64,000 nt of DNA from Clostridium rectalis (GTDB taxonomy: Bacteria > Bacillota > Clostridia > Clostridiales > Clostridiaceae). Below the pieces are notes generated by a model that saw only the letters and a list, made by a program, of their open reading frames with translations, searched no databases and was not told the DNA's origin. Below are positions 8,811 through 16,628 of the stretch, piece by piece. The position numbers and the translations under genes were made by a program. Each line of letters starts with the position of its first letter. Within the stretch, counting starts at the first letter, position 1. The stretch is taken from assembly GCF_900626095.1 (NCBI RefSeq), contig NZ_UYZZ01000006.1, positions 62,001 through 126,000 of the forward strand, read 5' to 3'.

Positions 8811-9074
8811 ATGAAAATAAATAAGGTAGCTAAGGCTGGAACTTTAGAATCAAATGATGTTTTAATAATGGTTATGCCTAGTGATAAAGCTGGCGTAGAA
8901 GTTGAAATTGAAAGCATTGTTATGAAGCAATTCGGAGAACAAATCCATAAAGTATTAGTTGAAAAAGCTAAGGAATTAGGACTTGATGGAGTAAAAATTC
9001 AAGCTCAAGATAAAGGAGCTCTTGACTATACATTAAAAGCAAGATTAGAAACTGCTGTAATGAGAGCACAGTAA
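8811..9074 (+). CDS. citD: Citrate/citramalate lyase acyl carrier protein (gamma)
   Basis: Acyl carrier subunit (87 aa) of the citrate-lyase family. Ser14 in AGTLESND is the attachment site for the phosphoribosyl-dephospho-CoA prosthetic group, at the same position as in known CitD proteins. The acetylated thiol of this group turns over during cleavage. The start has GGGAAGGG just upstream. Its place directly after the mesaconate hydratase genes suggests that the complex cleaves (S)-citramalate to acetate and pyruvate, as described biochemically for C. tetanomorphum, not citrate. That specificity is inferred from context. Confidence 0.93.
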   Translation: MKINKVAKAGTLESNDVLIMVMPSDKAGVEVEIESIVMKQFGEQIHKVLVEKAKELGLDGVKIQAQDKGALDYTLKARLETAVMRAQ

Positions 9075-9121
9075 TAAGTAATAATATTTATCTAAAATGT
9101 AAAATTGAGGTGAAATTATCC

Positions 9122-9997
9122 ATGAAAACATTAAGAAGAACTATGTTATTTATGCCTGGTAATAACCCAGGAATGCTTCAGAATGCACCAATACTTGGAG
9201 CAGATGCTGTAATACTTGATTTAGAGGATGCTGTTAGTTTAACAGAAAAAGATGCTGCTAGAGAGTTAGTTAGTGGTGCTATAAAAACTTTAGATTATTC
9301 AAAAGTTGAATTAGTAGTAAGAATAAATCCATTAGATACTGAATTTGGTCACAAAGATTTAGAAAGAATGGCTAGAGTAAAACCAGATACTATTTTAGTA
9401 CCAAAGGCAACAAAAGAACAGTTACAGGAAGCTGATGAAATAGTTACTAGAGTAGAAGAAGAAGAAGGATTTGAAAAAGGAAGCATAAACTTATTTGGAC
9501 TTATTGAAACAGCTTATGGTTTAGAAACAGTTTATGATGTTGCTACTTCAACTAAGAGATTAGTTGGATTACTTCTTGGAGCAGAAGATTTAACTTCTGA
9601 TTTTGGAATAAAGAGAACAAAAGAAAGTAATGAAATTTACTATGCAAGATGTAGATTTGCAGCAGCTTGTAGAGCAGCAAAAATTGATGCTATAGACACA
9701 CCTTTTACTGATACAAATGATTATGAAGGTTTAAAAATTGATACTGAAAAAGCCAAATCTTTAGGATTTACTGGGAAAGCTTCAATAAATCCAAGACAAA
9801 TCGATACAATTCATTCAGTTTATAATCCAACTGAAGCTGAAATTAAGCATGCTGTAAGAGTTCTTGAAGCAAGGGATGAGGCTTTCGCAAAGGGACTTGG
9901 AGTATTTTCTTTAGATGGAAAAATGATAGATGCTCCTGTAATCAACAGAGCAATTTCAACAGTAGAATTAGCTAAGAGATTAGGTCTTTTAAGATAA
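9122..9997 (+). CDS. citE: Citrate/citramalate lyase beta subunit
   Basis: CitE-family TIM-barrel lyase subunit (291 aa) that cleaves the citramalyl- or citryl-thioester on the carrier protein to acetyl-carrier plus pyruvate or oxaloacetate. Motifs: LFMPGNNPGML at the N-terminus, DAVILDLEDAVSL, a VVRINPLDTEFG substrate segment, LIETAYGL with the Mg-binding Glu, and LGAEDLTSDFG. The start ATG 9122 lies nine bases after GAGGTG; an in-frame GTG at 9110 falls inside that Shine-Dalgarno. It sits between citD and citF, the usual order. Confidence 0.93.
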   Translation: MKTLRRTMLFMPGNNPGMLQNAPILGADAVILDLEDAVSLTEKDAARELVSGAIKTLDYSKVELVVRINPLDTEFGHKDLERMARVKPDTILVPKATKEQLQEADEIVTRVEEEEGFEKGSINLFGLIETAYGLETVYDVATSTKRLVGLLLGAEDLTSDFGIKRTKESNEIYYARCRFAAACRAAKIDAIDTPFTDTNDYEGLKIDTEKAKSLGFTGKASINPRQIDTIHSVYNPTEAEIKHAVRVLEARDEAFAKGLGVFSLDGKMIDAPVINRAISTVELAKRLGLLR

Positions 9998-10045
9998 TCT
10001 CAATATATTAAAATTGGAATATAAATTATAAAGCGAGGGATTAAC

Positions 10046-11587
10046 ATGAAAAACGTGCTTGGCAGAGAACTACCAGAAGTTATAGAAGGTTATGGTAAAG
10101 TAAAGCCATTTGAAGGTGCTTTTGCAAATTGTGGAGCTGCTGAAATAAAAGCAGTTAAAGTAAAAAGTGTAGTACCAGGTGAAAATAAAGTTTTAAATAG
10201 CATAGAAGAAGCTTTAGATAAAGTAGAAATAAAAGATGGAATGACAATATCCTTTCACCATCATTTAAGAAATGGTGATTATGTACTTAACATGGTTATG
10301 GAAGCTATAGCTAAAAGAGGAATAAAAGACATTACAATAGCTGCAAGTTCAATATTCCCAATTCATGAACCACTTGTTGAATATATGAAAAAGGGTATAG
10401 TTACAGGAGTATATGCAAACTATATGTCAGGTCCTGTTGCTGAAGCAATTTCAAAAGGTTATTTAAAGAAACCAGCAGTAATGATGACTCATGGTGGAAG
10501 ACCAAGAGCAATTGAAAGTGGAGATTTACACATAGATGTAGCTTTTGTAGCTGCTCCAACAGCAGATACATATGGTAATTTAAATGGAGTTCAGGGTCCA
10601 TCTGCATGTGGTACTTTAGGTTACGCGGTTCCAGATGCTGAATATGGTGATAAAGTTGTTGCTGTTACAGATAACTTAGTACCATATCCAGCATCACCAA
10701 TAGACATTAGTCAGATACACATAGATTATGTTTTAAAGGTTGATTCTATAGGTAATCCAGCAGGTATTGTTTCTGGTACAACAAAAATAACTAAAGATCC
10801 TGTAGGATTAAAAATAGCTAAAATGGCAGCTGAAGTTATAAATGCTTCAGGACTAGTAAAGGATGGAATTTCATTTCAGACTGGAGCTGGTGGAACATCA
10901 CTAGCTGTTGCAGCAGAACTAAAAGAAATAATGAAGAAAAAAGAAGTAGTGGGAAGTTTCGCAGCAGGTGGAGTTACTGGTTATATTGTAGATATGTTTG
11001 AAGAAGGGTTATTCAGAAGTATATTTGATGTACAGTGCTTTGACTTAAAGGCTATTGAATCATACAAGAAAAATGGAGCTCATATGCCAATGTCATCATC
11101 AATGTATGGTAACCCACATAATAAAGGATCAGTTGTTAATAATCTTGACGTTATGATATTAGGTGCAACAGAAATAGACACTAACTTTAATGTTAATGTT
11201 ACAACTGGTTCAGATGGAGTAATTATGGGTGGATCTGGTGGACATAGTGATACTGCAGCAGGATCTAAACTTGCTATAATAGTTACTAATCTTGTAAAAG
11301 CAAGACTCCCTATAATAAAGGATACGGTAACTACAGTTACTACACCTGGAGAAAGCATAGATGTTTTAGTAACTGAAAGAGGTATTGCTGTAAATCCGAG
11401 AAGAACAGATTTAATCGAGAAACTAAAGGAAACAAATCTTCCAGTTATGACTATAAATGAATTGAAAGAAATTGCTGAAAAAATGACTGGAAAACCAGAA
11501 CCAATAAGAACATCAGACGAAATAGTTGCTGTAATTGAATACAGAGATGGTACTATTATAGATGTAGTTAAAAAACCATTAGAATAA
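10046..11587 (+). CDS. citF: Citrate/citramalate lyase alpha subunit (CoA/ACP transferase)
   Basis: Alpha subunit (513 aa) that exchanges acetyl for citramalyl or citryl on the acyl carrier protein. CitF features visible are the SFHHHLRNGDYVLNMVM N-terminal segment, FQTGAGGTSLAVA, the FAAGGVTGYIVDMFEEGLF region, and GGSGGHSDTAAG near residue 395. Full family length, no disruption. It is the last gene before a strong terminator, so it ends the catabolic operon that begins near glmS. Start ATG 10046 follows GCGAGGG. Confidence 0.95.
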   Translation: MKNVLGRELPEVIEGYGKVKPFEGAFANCGAAEIKAVKVKSVVPGENKVLNSIEEALDKVEIKDGMTISFHHHLRNGDYVLNMVMEAIAKRGIKDITIAASSIFPIHEPLVEYMKKGIVTGVYANYMSGPVAEAISKGYLKKPAVMMTHGGRPRAIESGDLHIDVAFVAAPTADTYGNLNGVQGPSACGTLGYAVPDAEYGDKVVAVTDNLVPYPASPIDISQIHIDYVLKVDSIGNPAGIVSGTTKITKDPVGLKIAKMAAEVINASGLVKDGISFQTGAGGTSLAVAAELKEIMKKKEVVGSFAAGGVTGYIVDMFEEGLFRSIFDVQCFDLKAIESYKKNGAHMPMSSSMYGNPHNKGSVVNNLDVMILGATEIDTNFNVNVTTGSDGVIMGGSGGHSDTAAGSKLAIIVTNLVKARLPIIKDTVTTVTTPGESIDVLVTERGIAVNPRRTDLIEKLKETNLPVMTINELKEIAEKMTGKPEPIRTSDEIVAVIEYRDGTIIDVVKKPLE

Positions 11588-11597
11588 TACACAAAAG

Positions 11598-11630
11598 ATA
11601 TGGACTGTAATTTATACAGTCCATATTTTT
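11598..11630 (+). terminator. Terminator after citF
   Basis: A perfect 12-bp stem ATATGGACTGTA/TACAGTCCATAT with a 5-base loop, followed by TTTTT; ends the catabolic operon. Confidence 0.9.
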
Positions 11631-11635
11631 ATAGT

Positions 11636-11687
11636 AACAAAACAATTAAATTATTGTTTTGTTAAATGTATTTAAGTAGGTTATAAT
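11636..11687 (+). promoter_or_regulatory. citC promoter with overlapping palindrome
   Basis: TTGTTA (11659-11664), a 17-base spacer and TATAAT (11682-11687) make a good sigma-A promoter. A perfect 11-bp inverted repeat, AACAAAACAAT-taaatt-ATTGTTTTGTT (11636-11663), covers the -35 element and could be an operator. No T-run follows the repeat, so a terminator is less likely. Confidence 0.6.
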
Positions 11688-11735
11688 AATATTTGATAAA
11701 AATTGTAGATAATAATAAAAAGTAGGTGTTATATT

Positions 11736-12779
11736 ATGTATGGTTTACAGGTTAAGACAGTAAATTTAAAAAGAGAAGAAGAAAAACTAAGAGTACATAA
11801 GTTTTTAGAAAATTTTGATTTAAAATTAGATGATGATGTTGATTATACCTTAATTATAGAAAATCAGGGTGAAATAAAGGCAACTTGCTCTAAAGCTAAA
11901 AACATATTTAAATGTTTTGCTATTTCTGATGAGTTAAGAGGGGAAAATGTTACATCAACCTTAATATCTGCATTAGTGGATAAACTTTTTGAGGAGGGAA
12001 TGTACCATAGTTTTGTTTTTACTAAACCTGATAAAATAAAGGTGTTTACTTCATTGAATTTTAAACCTATATACGAAGCAGAAAAAGCTGTATTTTTAGA
12101 ATATGGAATATATGACATAAATAAATCATTGAATGATATGGTTAAAAAATATAATATTAATGATAAGTGTGAAAAAGGGGCATTGGTTATGAATTGTAAT
12201 CCTTTCACACAAGGTCATAGATATCTTATAGAAAAGGCTTCAAAACAATGTGAAGAAGTATTGGTATTTATTGTACAAGAGGACAAATCATTGTTTCCAT
12301 TTGAAGAAAGATATAAATTAGTTTTGGAGGGAACAAAAGATTTAAGAAATGTAAAAGTTATACCTGGAGGAGAGTATATAATTTCTTCAGCAACTTTCCC
12401 CACATATTTTATTAGGCAAGAAGATGTTAGATTAAAAGCGTATGCGGAAATTGATGCAGGGATTTTTGGTAAATACTTTGGTGAAAAATTCAATATAAAG
12501 AAAAGGTTTGTTGGAGAAGAACCTTATTGTAAAGTTACAAAGACTTATAATGAAACATTAAAGGAAGTACTACCTGAATATGATATGGAACTTATAGAAA
12601 TTAAGAGAAAAGAGTTCCAAGGAAATTTTATAAGTGCTTCTCAGGTTAGAGAATTAATAAAAGAAAATAATATAAATGAAGTTAAAAATATAGTACCAGA
12701 AGTTACATGGAAGTTTTTAAATACAGAGAATGGAAAGGAGATAATGGAGAAAATAAAATTAAGCAATTCTCCACACTAA
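11736..12779 (+). CDS. citC: [Citrate (pro-3S)-lyase] ligase
   Basis: Acetylates the prosthetic-group thiol of the lyase acyl carrier protein at the cost of ATP, turning the lyase on (347 aa). The N-terminal about 125 residues resemble a GNAT-like domain; the C-terminal part is a nucleotidyltransferase with the (H/T)xGH-like motif NCNPFTQGHRYLIEKA near residue 155 and a C-terminal FISASQVRELI motif that matches the family ISxSxVR. It heads a separate citC-citX-citG unit with its own promoter, so activation of the lyase may be controlled apart from its structural genes. Confidence 0.93.
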   Translation: MYGLQVKTVNLKREEEKLRVHKFLENFDLKLDDDVDYTLIIENQGEIKATCSKAKNIFKCFAISDELRGENVTSTLISALVDKLFEEGMYHSFVFTKPDKIKVFTSLNFKPIYEAEKAVFLEYGIYDINKSLNDMVKKYNINDKCEKGALVMNCNPFTQGHRYLIEKASKQCEEVLVFIVQEDKSLFPFEERYKLVLEGTKDLRNVKVIPGGEYIISSATFPTYFIRQEDVRLKAYAEIDAGIFGKYFGEKFNIKKRFVGEEPYCKVTKTYNETLKEVLPEYDMELIEIKRKEFQGNFISASQVRELIKENNINEVKNIVPEVTWKFLNTENGKEIMEKIKLSNSPH

Positions 12780-12781
12780 TT

Positions 12782-13294
12782 ATGAAAGAGATTACACCAG
12801 AAGACATATTAATAGCCAGAGAAAAACGAGTATTTTTTCAAGATGAATTAAGAAATAAGTATAATGTCCCTATGATTTCTATGAGGGTTAATTATCCAGG
12901 AGTAAATAAAAATAACTGTACAACTGAAGCTATAGGGAAAATAATTCATCAGGAAATAAAAAATAGATTTCAAGAAAATATTGTCTATGAGAATTTTGAA
13001 TATACAGCAGAAGGACCTGTTTTGACAATGTTTATAAAAGATATTGCCGAGGAAATAAAAAATAAAACTGTAGATGTAGAAGAAAAACACATATTAGGTA
13101 GATGTGTTGACATAGATGTATATGATACTGATGGTAATGGAATAAGTAGAAGAGATTTAAGATTACCTTCAAGAAAATGTTTTATATGTGCAGATTATGC
13201 TCAAAATTGTGTTAGATCTAGGAAACATAGTTTTAAAGAAGTCACTAAATTTGTAGAAAGTAAATATAATGAGTACTTAAAAAATAATAAATAG
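12782..13294 (+). CDS. citX: Apo-citrate lyase phosphoribosyl-dephospho-CoA transferase
   Basis: Transfers the phosphoribosyl-dephospho-CoA group to Ser14 of CitD (171 aa). Family marks are MISMRVNYPGVNKN near the N-terminus, GRCVDIDVYDTDG in the middle and a Cys-rich C-terminus RKCFICADYAQNCVRSRKH. ATG 12782 lies two bases after the citC stop and has no good Shine-Dalgarno of its own, which suggests coupled translation; an in-frame ATG at 12707 inside citC is the alternative. It lies between citC and citG. Confidence 0.88.
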   Translation: MKEITPEDILIAREKRVFFQDELRNKYNVPMISMRVNYPGVNKNNCTTEAIGKIIHQEIKNRFQENIVYENFEYTAEGPVLTMFIKDIAEEIKNKTVDVEEKHILGRCVDIDVYDTDGNGISRRDLRLPSRKCFICADYAQNCVRSRKHSFKEVTKFVESKYNEYLKNNK

Positions 13295-13308
13295 TTTGGA
13301 GAGATTTT

Positions 13309-14217
13309 ATGAAAAAATTATATGAAATATCAGATATTGCCTTTGATATAAGTAGTTTTGCAGTACAATCTATGTTATACGAAGTAGCATGCAATCCATC
13401 TCCAGGACTTGTGTCTATAGTTTCTATGGGTGCTCATAATGATATGGATCATTATACTTTTATTGATAGCACTTGTTCTTTATTAAAATATTTAACTTTA
13501 TGCTGTGAAAAGGGTTTTTCTAATAAAACACCTAAAGAAATTTTAAAGGATGCTCGAAGCTTAGGAATTGATGCAGAAAACCGTATGTTTAAAAAGACTA
13601 ATGGAGTTAATACCCATAAAGGAATGTTGTTTTTAATGGGAGTGGTATGTATTGCAACAGCAAAAGCTATACATGATAAAAAAGACTTTAAACACATCAA
13701 AAGTATAATAAAAGACATGTGTGAGGGATTAGTTGAAAAAGAGTTATGCATTTTAAAAGATAAATTAAATACATTTAATTCTTTGGAGGAAATGTGTAAA
13801 GAAATAAAGCTATCCTATGGAGAAAAATTATATTTGCTTTATGGTATAGAAGGAATAAGAGGAGAGGTTGAAAAGGGTCTGCCTATAATTTTTGATTTTG
13901 CTTTAAATTTTTATAAAGAAAATAATGACTTAAAACAAAACGATAGATTAGTACAAACACTTTTAGGTATTATGCAGCATTCAGAGGATTCCAATATTTT
14001 GCATAAACATTCTGTTAAAACCTTAAATGAAATGCAAGAAAAATCTAAAAATATTTTAAGTATAGGTGGAGTTAGAACTAAAAAAGGACGAAATGAAATT
14101 AATAATTTTGATAAGGAATTTAGTTTAAGGAAAATAAGCCCTGGTGGAAGTGCAGACTTATTAGCAATTACTGTATTTTTTTATTTGGTAGAAGAGTATA
14201 TGGAAACATTAAATTAA
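13309..14217 (+). CDS. citG: Triphosphoribosyl-dephospho-CoA synthase
   Basis: Makes 2'-(5''-triphosphoribosyl)-3'-dephospho-CoA from ATP and dephospho-CoA, the precursor of the lyase prosthetic group (302 aa). Motifs: EVACNPSPGLVSIVSMGAHNDMDH near the N-terminus, GVNTHKGMLFLMG with its conserved NTHKG, LQNDRLVQTLLGIM, and a C-terminal SPGGSADLLAIT. GGAGAG precedes the ATG. It completes the accessory set for the lyase. The following TPR gene begins only 16 bases downstream and could be carried on the same transcript. Confidence 0.93.
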   Translation: MKKLYEISDIAFDISSFAVQSMLYEVACNPSPGLVSIVSMGAHNDMDHYTFIDSTCSLLKYLTLCCEKGFSNKTPKEILKDARSLGIDAENRMFKKTNGVNTHKGMLFLMGVVCIATAKAIHDKKDFKHIKSIIKDMCEGLVEKELCILKDKLNTFNSLEEMCKEIKLSYGEKLYLLYGIEGIRGEVEKGLPIIFDFALNFYKENNDLKQNDRLVQTLLGIMQHSEDSNILHKHSVKTLNEMQEKSKNILSIGGVRTKKGRNEINNFDKEFSLRKISPGGSADLLAITVFFYLVEEYMETLN

Positions 14218-14233
14218 AATTATGGAGGGATTT

Positions 14234-14899
14234 ATGTTTAAAAAACTTCCTGTTAAAACAAAGGTTATTATTTTTATATGTTTAAGTGTAATTGGTATAT
14301 ATAGTATACTTAGAAATGAAATTAATAATAAAAATAAATATAATTTACCCAATACTTCTATGAAAAGTGTGGAAGAAGATAAAAAAGATAATATAGAAGA
14401 TAAAAAAATTAAGAAGTTGGATGACATATATAGCAAAGCTTATAAAGCTTTTTTTGACAATAAGTATAATGAAGCTATAAAGTATGCACAAGAGAGTATA
14501 AAAATAGATAATAATTTTTATAAAGGTTATAACATTAAAGGAATAGCTATGTGCTTTAATGGAGATTTTGATGAAGGTATGAAAAATATTGATAAATCTT
14601 TAAGTATAAAGCCTGATTATGGGTATGCTAGGTTTAATAAAGCTTTGGCTTATGAATTATATGAGAAGTTTGATGAAGCATTAAAATGGTATGATAAAAA
14701 TTTAGAAATCGAAAATTATATATGGAGTTATTATGGTAAAGCAAGCATATATGGAAGAAGAGGGGATGCTGTGAATGCTGTAAAATATTTAAAAACAGCT
14801 ATAAACATGGATAAAACTGTAAAGGAAGAGGCGAAAAAAGAGAAAGATTTCGATCCTATTAGACAGAATAAGGCCTTTCAAGAACTAATAAAAAACTGA
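14234..14899 (+). CDS. Membrane-anchored TPR protein
   Basis: A 221-residue protein with one N-terminal membrane segment (about residues 8-24) and then an acidic, lysine-rich linker followed by three or four tetratricopeptide repeats (residues about 65-190: motifs such as AFFDNKYNEAIKYAQESI, CFNGDFDEGMKNIDKSL, ALAYELYEKFDEALKWYDK). TPRs are protein-binding scaffolds; no catalytic motif is seen. Start 14234 follows GGAGGG; an in-frame ATG at 14222 overlaps that site. Its place just before an ECF sigma/anti-sigma pair with another TPR protein behind it suggests a shared envelope-related role, which is inference. Confidence 0.75.
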   Translation: MFKKLPVKTKVIIFICLSVIGIYSILRNEINNKNKYNLPNTSMKSVEEDKKDNIEDKKIKKLDDIYSKAYKAFFDNKYNEAIKYAQESIKIDNNFYKGYNIKGIAMCFNGDFDEGMKNIDKSLSIKPDYGYARFNKALAYELYEKFDEALKWYDKNLEIENYIWSYYGKASIYGRRGDAVNAVKYLKTAINMDKTVKEEAKKEKDFDPIRQNKAFQELIKN

Positions 14900-14918
14900 A
14901 CCTAAAGTTCAGTTTTTT
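14891..14918 (+). terminator. Terminator at the end of the TPR gene
   Basis: AAAACTGAAC pairs with GTTCAGTTTT and is followed by T residues; it overlaps the stop codon of the TPR gene. Confidence 0.85.
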
Positions 14919-14996
14919 AATTTAACTAACTTAGTATTTGCAGTTTCGTATTAATATATAGAATTAAATATTTTTACAAAGGAGGGATAGAACGTA

Positions 14997-15554
14997 GTGG
15001 ATGATGATTCAAAACTTATAGATGAAGTATTGGATGGAAATATAGATGGTTTTAATATATTAGTAAATAAATATGAAATGTCTATACTAAAATTTGTTTA
15101 TAATATGGTAAATAATAAGGAGACTGCAGAAGATATAACACAGGAAGTATTTATAACTATTTATAATAAGCTTTATTTATATAAGAAACAATATAAATTT
15201 TCTAATTGGATATTTCAAATAGCCAAAAATAAATGTATAGATTATATAAGAAAGTATAAAAGAGTGTATGAGTCTAACATAGAGGATATGAATAATATGA
15301 TATCTAAAGAACCAGGGCCAGAGCAATCTATAGAGTTTAAAGAGATAAAAGAAACTTTAGAAAAGTTTATAAATTCATTAGAAGAAGTAGATAAACAAAT
15401 TATTTCACTAAGATACTCTAAAGATAATTTAACATTTTCAGATATATCTAACATAATGAATATGAGTGAGTCCTCTGTAAAAAGAAGATATTATAAAGCT
15501 AGGGAGAAGTTTAAAGAAGAAATTTCTTTTAAAGAAAAGAGGTGTACAATTTGA
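14997..15554 (+). CDS. ECF RNA polymerase sigma factor
   Basis: Sigma-70 family ECF factor (185 aa). Region 2 is seen as KFVYNMVNNKETAEDITQEV and FSNWIFQIAKNKCIDYIRK (residues about 25-85), and region 4 as LTFSDISNIMNMSESSVKRR near residue 145, a helix-turn-helix for -35 recognition. Start GTG 14997 has AAAGGAGGG ten bases upstream. The stop overlaps the start of the anti-sigma gene (TTGA), so the two are translationally coupled. Its regulon is unknown; no clear self-type promoter could be assigned. Confidence 0.9.
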   Translation: MDDDSKLIDEVLDGNIDGFNILVNKYEMSILKFVYNMVNNKETAEDITQEVFITIYNKLYLYKKQYKFSNWIFQIAKNKCIDYIRKYKRVYESNIEDMNNMISKEPGPEQSIEFKEIKETLEKFINSLEEVDKQIISLRYSKDNLTFSDISNIMNMSESSVKRRYYKAREKFKEEISFKEKRCTI

Positions 15555-16522
15555 AATGCAGTACATTTAAAAAGAAACTAAATGATTTTATAGAAAATAA
15601 TATTTCTAGTGATATAAAGAATGCTATGAATAAGCATTTAAGTAAGTGTAGTAATTGCAAAAAGGATTACGATGAAGAAATAAAGATAAATGAATTATTA
15701 AAAGGAGCGTTTAATGTAGACAATATACAATTTAATAGTTCTAGAATGGATATAATAAAAAATATAGATAAAAAAAGATATAGTAAAAATCCAATAAATA
15801 AATTATATTATAATCTGAAGAAATATAAAGTTCAATATATTTCTTCAATGGTTATAATAATGTTAATTATATTTTGTGCACCTTTTACTAATGGTAGAGT
15901 TTATCTTGGAAATATTAATGAAGAAAATAAGTTAGAAACTTCTCAAGACAATATAAAAAAAAATGAAGCATCAGATATACAAAAAAATGAAAGTGACAAT
16001 AAAGCACATAAAAATCAAATAGATAAAAAAAATGAAACTGATGAAAATTTCAATGACAAAGTCAACGAACCAGTTAATGATAAAAAATATAATAAAGAAG
16101 TAAATAATATAGATAAAAATAGTATAAAAAAAGATAGTAAAGAAAGATCAATTGCTAATCAGTTAAAAGGAAAAGAGAATTTTGAAAATAAAGTTGAAAA
16201 TAATGCAGAATCTGCAAAATTATTTCAATGGATTGATAATAAAAATATTTTATTAGTGATAGAAAATAATGAAGGGAATATTAATATAGGGGATAGTGTC
16301 TATTTATTGAATTTAGATACGGGAAAAAATATTTTGATTTATAATACAAAGGACAAAAAGAAAAAAATAATGAAATTGGAAAAAGTTAAAAAAGGGAATA
16401 ATAATATTAATTTTAAACTATATATAAATATTTATGAAGATAATAGTTTTACCAAATCACATGTGAAAATAAAAACTATATCAAACATAAATGGTATTTT
16501 GAATAGAGATCGTAAAAAGTAG
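15551..16522 (+). CDS. Anti-sigma factor, zf-HC2 type
   Basis: Putative membrane-bound inhibitor of the preceding sigma factor (323 aa). Near residue 30 a zinc-finger-like HLSKCSNCKKDYDE gives the H-x3-C-x2-C pattern of anti-sigma domains. One membrane segment (YISSMVIIMLIIFCAPF) lies near residue 105. Then comes a long low-complexity Asn/Lys/Asp-rich stretch and a folded C-terminal domain of about 90 residues (LFQWIDNKNILLVIENN to the end) that may sense an extracellular signal and recalls DUF4652-like domains. The TTG start at 15551 has AGAGGTG upstream and overlaps the sigma gene's stop codon. Confidence 0.8.
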   Translation: MKCSTFKKKLNDFIENNISSDIKNAMNKHLSKCSNCKKDYDEEIKINELLKGAFNVDNIQFNSSRMDIIKNIDKKRYSKNPINKLYYNLKKYKVQYISSMVIIMLIIFCAPFTNGRVYLGNINEENKLETSQDNIKKNEASDIQKNESDNKAHKNQIDKKNETDENFNDKVNEPVNDKKYNKEVNNIDKNSIKKDSKERSIANQLKGKENFENKVENNAESAKLFQWIDNKNILLVIENNEGNINIGDSVYLLNLDTGKNILIYNTKDKKKKIMKLEKVKKGNNNINFKLYINIYEDNSFTKSHVKIKTISNINGILNRDRKK

Positions 16523-16550
16523 GGGCTTAAGAAGAAAGCTCCTTTTTCTT
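16522..16550 (+). terminator. Terminator after the anti-sigma gene
   Basis: GGGGCTT pairs with AAGCTCC (one G-T pair) and is followed by TTTTTCTT. Confidence 0.75.
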
Positions 16551-16565
16551 TGAGAAAATAGAAAA

Positions 16566-16594
16566 TTGGGCATATAACATGTATAATTTATAAT
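16566..16594 (+). promoter_or_regulatory. Sigma-A-type promoter before the second TPR gene
   Basis: TTGGGC (16566-16571), a 17-base spacer, and TATAAT (16589-16594), 34 bases before the start codon. Confidence 0.55.
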
Positions 16595-16628
16595 GATATA
16601 TAGATAATTGAGGGATAAGGAGAATAAT

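Noticed and set aside
11080-11592. A 170-residue open frame on the minus strand opposite citF
   Set aside because: It mirrors a strongly conserved coding region and has no ribosome site; a shadow of codon bias.
15950-16200. Asn/Lys-rich low-complexity stretch as a possible frameshift or repeat expansion
   Set aside because: The frame is open throughout and a folded domain follows; it reads as an extracellular linker of an anti-sigma factor.
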